Below, in pieces: positions 60,212 through 64,000 of a DNA stretch of 64,000 nt. The notes beneath the pieces were generated by a model, which saw only the letters and a list, made by a program, of their open reading frames with translations, ran no database searches and had not been told where the DNA came from. The stretch is from Blautia hansenii DSM 20583 (GTDB lineage Bacteria > Bacillota > Clostridia > Lachnospirales > Lachnospiraceae). Numbering within the stretch: position 1 is the stretch's first letter; each line of letters starts with the position of its first letter. The stretch lies in the NCBI RefSeq assembly GCF_002222595.2, contig NZ_CP022413.2, positions 2,790,001-2,854,000 of the forward strand. The letters run 5' to 3'. Made by a program: the position numbers and the translations under genes.

Positions 60212-60994
60212 CTATTTTACGGCAACAATCATAAATCCCGGTGTTGACGCATAGTTAATTTTCTCCTCTGCATTCCACACACGTTCTCCTACGGTAGTAT
60301 CTGCGGAGACCGTTTTAAAACCACATTCTAGCAAAACAGCTAAATCCCACTGAGGACGTTTTACCTTTCCCATAGGCAAGCATCTGGAGATATCCTCCAT
60401 CATATCGCCCTCCTCATAAGCGCCATGGTCTTCTACACCTGCTTTTACCGTATTTAAGCGGTCCTGCTGATATTCCTTTTCCTTCTCTTCATCAAACAGA
60501 TAAGAATACCAATTTGCATCAAAATTCAAAAGTATTCCGTTTGGTTTCAAAACTCGCTTCCATTCTTTATACGCCTCTGCCGGCTTTGGTAAATTCCATG
60601 TCAGATTTCTGGTTACGATTACATCAAACGTATTATCTTCAAAGTCCAGCTTCTGTGCATCCATACAAAGGAACTCTATATTATCCGCCAACTCCCCTGC
60701 ATTATGCTTTGCTTCTTCCAACATTCCTTCGGAGCTGTCAACAGCCGTCATCTGATATCCTCTTTTTGATAAAATAATAGAATAAAAGCCCGGACCTGTT
60801 CCAATATCTAAAATTTTCATCTTACTGCAAACTTCTCCCTTTGGAAAATAGGAAATCAGCTCATTCGCCCATATATCTTCCCAGCCATCCGCCAGATTTT
60901 TCTTAATTACATCTGTATAAGATGATGCACGCCTTGTCCAATATGCTTCAATAGATGGCTGCAATTCATTTTCATGGTATATCATTTCATTCAT
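60212..60994 (-). CDS. Class I SAM methyltransferase, first gene of the importer operon
   Basis: A 260-residue methyltransferase with SAM motif ILDIGTGPGFYSI (61-73), AVDSSEGMLEEA and the family motif RNLTWNLPKPAEAYKEWKRVLKPNGILLNFDANWY. The N-terminal helix region (YWTRRASSYTD) and this motif are shared with the C-terminal half of the fusion enzyme, pointing to a duplication. The substrate is unknown. First gene after the operon promoter. Confidence 0.88.
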   Translation of the reverse strand: MNEMIYHENELQPSIEAYWTRRASSYTDVIKKNLADGWEDIWANELISYFPKGEVCSKMKILDIGTGPGFYSIILSKRGYQMTAVDSSEGMLEEAKHNAGELADNIEFLCMDAQKLDFEDNTFDVIVTRNLTWNLPKPAEAYKEWKRVLKPNGILLNFDANWYSYLFDEEKEKEYQQDRLNTVKAGVEDHGAYEEGDMMEDISRCLPMGKVKRPQWDLAVLLECGFKTVSADTTVGERVWNAEEKINYASTPGFMIVAVK

Positions 60995-61049
60995 ATCAAT
61001 CTCTTTCCCATATTCTATATATGTAAATTCATGTATATTTTCATCATTC

Positions 61050-61092
61050 AGTATACAATAAACTAAAAAACTGTATAAGCCCCCTAGGGGGA
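61050..61092 (-). promoter_or_regulatory. Promoter and GC palindrome upstream of the importer operon
   Basis: On the minus strand TTATAC (61073-61078) and TATACT (61050-61055) are 17 bp apart. Just upstream of the -35 is the 12-bp perfect palindrome CCCCCTAGGGGG at 61081-61092, flanked by TAATAT and CTTATA. G/C-tract dyads with AT flanks are typical operators of the metal-sensing CsoR/RcnR family. No such regulator gene is in the window. Confidence 0.5.
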
Positions 61093-61104
61093 TATTATAA
61101 ACAA

Positions 61105-61229
61105 GAATTCTGCTTTGCAGAATTCTCCGCCTGCGGCGGGTTGCTTCAGAAATATGATACCTATCTGCCGCAGTGCGATCCTTGCGGAGCAGTTTTTATT
61201 TCATAGGACGCAATTTCCTATGAAATAAA
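61105..61229. repeat. Two hairpins in the gap between the operon and the exporter gene
   Basis: Perfect arms AGAATTCTGC/GCAGAATTCT at 61105-61127 and TTTATTTCATAGGA/TCCTATGAAATAAA at 61195-61229, with a GC-rich segment between (CCGCCTGCGGCGGG). They may be remnants of terminators or of an intergenic repeat; I see no gene here. Confidence 0.55.
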
Positions 61230-61284
61230 AAAGCTGTTATATTAAGCAGTACCAAAATCTGAATATTGCTTAATACAACAGCTT
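61226..61284 (-). terminator. Terminator of the heavy-metal exporter-like gene
   Basis: On the minus strand GCTGTTGTATTAAGCA pairs with TGCTTAATATAACAGC (one mismatch) around an 18-nt loop and is followed by TTTTTTATTT. Confidence 0.85.
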
Positions 61285-61287
61285 CTT

Positions 61288-62163
61288 CTATAATACAATT
61301 CCTGTCAATTCAATGAAAATCCCCCAAAAAACGCTAACTCCATAAAGCAAAGCCGCTATCTGCAGATTTTCTTTCATATCTCTATTGCTCTTAAACAGCA
61401 CCAAAATTCCTACTCCTGCTCCTGCAAGTAAGCCTGCTATCATCTGTCCCACTCCCAGAATACCGCCTAAATACATCTGAGTAATAATAACAGATGCGGC
61501 ACAGTTTGGTATCATCCCAATAAGTGCAGCTAAAAATACTCCTATAACAGGCTGGCGGCTTATCAGACCTCCAATTCTGTCAGCTCCGATACTTTCCACA
61601 CAAAATCCAATAGCTGCAGAAACCAGAAAAATAAACAAAACAATCTGCAATGTATGCCAAAGAGCTGATTTTAAAATACTTCCCTGTTCACAATGGCAAT
61701 GTTCACTTTCGCACAAATCATGAATATCTTTCTCATGATGTTCTTTATGATTATGAGGACTTTTCTCATATTTTCGCCACAAAAAATCAATACTGAAACC
61801 AGATACGATACCAATTCCCACTTTCATGGCAAGAACCTTGAAAATCACACTCAGGCTAACTGCTTCTGATATAAAAATCGGAAGCATTTCATCTGATGTA
61901 GAAAGAAAGATTGCCAAAAGCGTTCCCAGAGATATAACTCCGCCTGCATAAAAACCTGAAGCTGCTGCTGAAAACCCACACTGAGGAAATGCTCCCAGAA
62001 CACCTCCCATAAAAGGGCCAAATTTGCCGGCTTTTTTTATCATACTTTTTGATTTTTCTTTTGTTTTATGTTCAAGGTACTCCATTAAGAAATACGTCAG
62101 AAACAAAAAAGGAATCAATTTTACTGTATCCAACAAAGCATCTAATAATACATCCACAATCAT
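61288..62163 (-). CDS. Putative manganese/heavy-metal exporter (ArsP_2 type, 10-TM)
   Basis: A 291-residue membrane protein with two similar halves, each with a GxxPxCxxS-like motif (LGAFPQCGFSAAASGFYAGG and IGMIPNCAASVIITQMYLGG). A cytoplasmic loop between the halves is rich in His and Cys (HNHKEHHEKDIHDLCESEHCHCEQG), a probable metal-binding loop. The family is annotated as putative manganese transporters or heavy-metal exporters. Located downstream of the cysteine desulfidase on the same strand. Confidence 0.82.
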   Translation of the reverse strand: MIVDVLLDALLDTVKLIPFLFLTYFLMEYLEHKTKEKSKSMIKKAGKFGPFMGGVLGAFPQCGFSAAASGFYAGGVISLGTLLAIFLSTSDEMLPIFISEAVSLSVIFKVLAMKVGIGIVSGFSIDFLWRKYEKSPHNHKEHHEKDIHDLCESEHCHCEQGSILKSALWHTLQIVLFIFLVSAAIGFCVESIGADRIGGLISRQPVIGVFLAALIGMIPNCAASVIITQMYLGGILGVGQMIAGLLAGAGVGILVLFKSNRDMKENLQIAALLYGVSVFWGIFIELTGIVL

Positions 62164-62242
62164 GGTAAAAACTCCTTACTCTAAAACTTTAACTACAGAG
62201 TTTGAATTTACCACAAATCCTGTAAAAATACAACCCTCCCCT

Positions 62243-63517
62243 TTATTCCAGCATAATTTTAATAATTTCTTCATTAGTTCCCTTCATTCCGTCTTTGCCT
62301 AATCTGCCTACACTTTTCAGGGTATCTTCAATGCCTTTCTTTACAATTCCGTCACCACCATAGAACTGTTGTCCCTGCATATACATATTATAACCTAAAA
62401 TTCCTGCTTCAACTGCAAATGCAATTTTCCCTGCGCAAGACGCCTTTGCTCCATCACAAATAATTCCTGATACGATTGCCAAAGCATTTACTACTGTATG
62501 AATAACCGCTTCATAATCACCGCCTGACAAATACGCAATTCCTGCTCCTGCTGCTGCTCCTGCGTTTACAGCACCACAATATGCAGAAAGCCTTCCTATA
62601 GGTGTTCTCTGATGAATAGCAGTTAAATTAGACAACGCCAGAGCACGATATAACTGCTCATCTGTGGCTTTCAGTTCTTTTGCATAAGTAATTACAGGCA
62701 CAGAAACCGTAATTCCCTGATTTCCACTTCCTGAGTTAATAATAACCGGCAATTCACAACCATTCATTCTGGCATCGGAACCGGCTGCTGCCATAGCTGC
62801 TGCTCTGGCTTTTAGGCTGTTTGCATCACTGGAAAGAATAACTTTTCCAATATTTGCCCCGTAATCTGCCTGTAACCCTTCTTCTGCAATAGCCATATTA
62901 TATGCAATCTGTCTATCCAAAATATCTTTTATATCAACTAGCTCCACATGGTTAATATAATCCCAGATATCTTTCATATTCAACAATTCATACTTCACTG
63001 TATCAGAAGGCATATCATTTAAGCAGTCTGAGCTTTTCAAAATCTGATGATTATGCTCCACCAAAACTACGTTTGTGTGGGAATTAATAATATGTACCTT
63101 TGCATAATCCTCTCCTTTATACAGAGTAATTACAATATCGAAAATAATCCCCTCATCAAGATGCTCAACGACAATTTCTTTCTCTTGCATAAATTTCTCA
63201 ATATTTTTTATATCATCTTTTGAAACATCTGCAATAACTTCCAACTCTTTATCTGGGTTTCCTGCAACAATTCCCGCTGAAACTGCTGCCGGAATTCCCT
63301 TTAAATGACCTGTATTTGGCACAATCACAGACTTCACATTTTTAATGATACTTCCGCTTGTCTGAACCAAAACTTTATCCGGAAGGTCGTTTAATTCTCT
63401 CCTTGCTATTGCTGCCGCATAGGCCAACGCAATCGGTTCTGTACAGCCCATTGCTGCCATCAGCTCTTCTTTTAAAATTTCTGTATATGCACTATAGATT
63501 TCTTTCTTCTGTTCCAT
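62243..63517 (-). CDS. L-cysteine desulfidase family protein (CyuA / UPF0597)
   Basis: A 424-residue enzyme of the CyuA family that splits L-cysteine to pyruvate, ammonia and sulfide using a [4Fe-4S] cluster. Conserved segments are AAMGCTEPIALAYAAAIA (first cluster Cys), SGSGNQGITVSVPVI, RLSAYCGAVNAGAAAGAGIAYL and GIICDGAKASCAGKIA (further Cys). The length is as for the family. It probably allows use of cysteine as a nitrogen and sulfur source. Confidence 0.92.
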   Translation of the reverse strand: MEQKKEIYSAYTEILKEELMAAMGCTEPIALAYAAAIARRELNDLPDKVLVQTSGSIIKNVKSVIVPNTGHLKGIPAAVSAGIVAGNPDKELEVIADVSKDDIKNIEKFMQEKEIVVEHLDEGIIFDIVITLYKGEDYAKVHIINSHTNVVLVEHNHQILKSSDCLNDMPSDTVKYELLNMKDIWDYINHVELVDIKDILDRQIAYNMAIAEEGLQADYGANIGKVILSSDANSLKARAAAMAAAGSDARMNGCELPVIINSGSGNQGITVSVPVITYAKELKATDEQLYRALALSNLTAIHQRTPIGRLSAYCGAVNAGAAAGAGIAYLSGGDYEAVIHTVVNALAIVSGIICDGAKASCAGKIAFAVEAGILGYNMYMQGQQFYGGDGIVKKGIEDTLKSVGRLGKDGMKGTNEEIIKIMLE

Positions 63518-63599
63518 ATTCTGCTTCCTTTGCTTTCATTCATGTTTTTTATTATTCTACCATGATTTTCTGCAACTGACTATTACATCTCGCCTATCT

Positions 63600-64000
63600 T
63601 TAATCTATGATTTCTTCTTCATAGTGCAAAATTTCCTTTGTAACAGCATCTACTTCCACGTTAATTTCCTTGTTGCCGTCATGTATTTCAATCTCATATC
63701 GAACATTTCCATCGTCTGTGTCCAACTCAGATTTTACTACACTACCTGCTCCGCTTCGTGCCAGCGCTGCTTCCTTTGCTTCATCTTCTGTAATAATTTC
63801 TTCGCTGTTCTGTGGCTGTGAACTCTCTTGTGAAGGTTCTTCTGATGGCTGAGGAACGGTTCTCAATCGACTATCTTCCAACTCACTTTTTAAGACCTCT
63901 CCTGTATTTCCATCAATTTCTACCTCACACCGGTTCGGTCCATTATCAATAATAAATTCATATACTACCTTACCGTCATCTTCGTCTTTATTAGACTGTA
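63600..64000 (-). CDS. PepSY-domain protein, N-terminal part cut by window edge
   Basis: Open to the right edge, so the N-terminus is missing; 133 residues are seen. It holds the end of one PepSY repeat (YEFIIDNGPNRCEVEIDGNTGEVLKSE) and one full one (ITEDEAKEAALARSGAGSVVKSELDTDDGNVRYEIEIHDGNKEINVEVDAVTKEILHYEEE), joined by a Pro/Ser/Glu-rich linker. Such exported proteins often inhibit proteases or bind wall components. A signal peptide is expected outside the window. Confidence 0.8.
   Translation of the reverse strand, partial: QSNKDEDDGKVVYEFIIDNGPNRCEVEIDGNTGEVLKSELEDSRLRTVPQPSEEPSQESSQPQNSEEIITEDEAKEAALARSGAGSVVKSELDTDDGNVRYEIEIHDGNKEINVEVDAVTKEILHYEEEIID

Noticed and set aside
53515..60994. 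Staphylopine/pseudopaline-type opine metallophore locus
   Set aside because: The importer is similar in type, but no nicotianamine-synthase-like enzyme, histidine racemase or opine dehydrogenase is present.
1..64000. CRISPR arrays, insertion sequences, integrases or prophage genes
   Set aside because: No regularly spaced repeats, transposase or integrase motifs, or phage structural genes were seen on either strand.

Overview
This window reads as a low-GC, spore-forming Firmicute of the Lachnospiraceae, most like Blautia; this is an inference from gene content. Pointers are a YyaC sporulation protein, SpoVG, a large SRP RNA with an Alu domain, a two-gene transketolase, a GlgC/GlgD pair, a stand-alone homocysteine-binding methyltransferase domain, a DnaD/DnaI-type helicase-loader pair and several Lachnospiraceae-style hypothetical proteins. 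No rRNA, CRISPR array, IS element or prophage was seen.

Layout. 1-3000: a DUF5711-like membrane protein, an MPN-like/LysM protein, YyaC and an HD protein whose 3' end overlaps yyaC. 3000-9500 (minus strand): dnaX-ybaB-recR, then a LacI regulator, transaldolase and split transketolase. 9600-13400: SRP RNA, DedA protein, homocysteine methyltransferase, tadA, tRNA-Ser(CGA), an acidic hypothetical protein and tRNA-Pro(CGG). 13600-20650: an rRNA methyltransferase, a heterodimeric ABC exporter, a YitT-like membrane protein and a MerR regulator; the exporter and the membrane protein each have a 19-bp-spacer promoter with a palindrome in the spacer. 20700-28900: spoVG, glgCD, murC, DnaA boxes, dnaD-like, dnaI-like, prs. 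28900-40000: yhaN/yhaO-like genes, asnS, an M29 aminopeptidase, a large membrane-anchored protein, a methyltransferase and an ECF sigma/anti-sigma pair.

40100-47700 is the accessory stretch, visibly more AT-rich. It has three exported proteins of unknown role on the minus strand and a divergent helix-turn-helix protein whose frame is broken at a poly-C tract (C8-T-C4). Next come a small locus that looks like a type I toxin-antitoxin (28-residue holin-like peptide, convergent promoters, complementary ends) and an SdpR/SdpI-like repressor-immunity pair.

47700-53500 holds transporters: a Na/Pi symporter, an HsmA-like protein with a divergent TetR regulator and twin operators, a purine permease, and mntP behind a yybP-ykoY manganese riboswitch.

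53500-61100 is the most promising undescribed system. A seven-gene minus-strand operon encodes a methyltransferase, a fusion of an aspartoacylase/succinylglutamate-desuccinylase-type metallohydrolase to a second related methyltransferase, and a complete peptide/nickel-type ABC importer. A GC-only palindrome like a CsoR/RcnR-family operator lies just upstream of its promoter. I infer import, and perhaps making or trimming, of a small modified molecule such as a metal chelate; nothing in the sequence proves the substrate. The window ends with a heavy-metal exporter-like protein, a cysteine desulfidase and a truncated PepSY protein.
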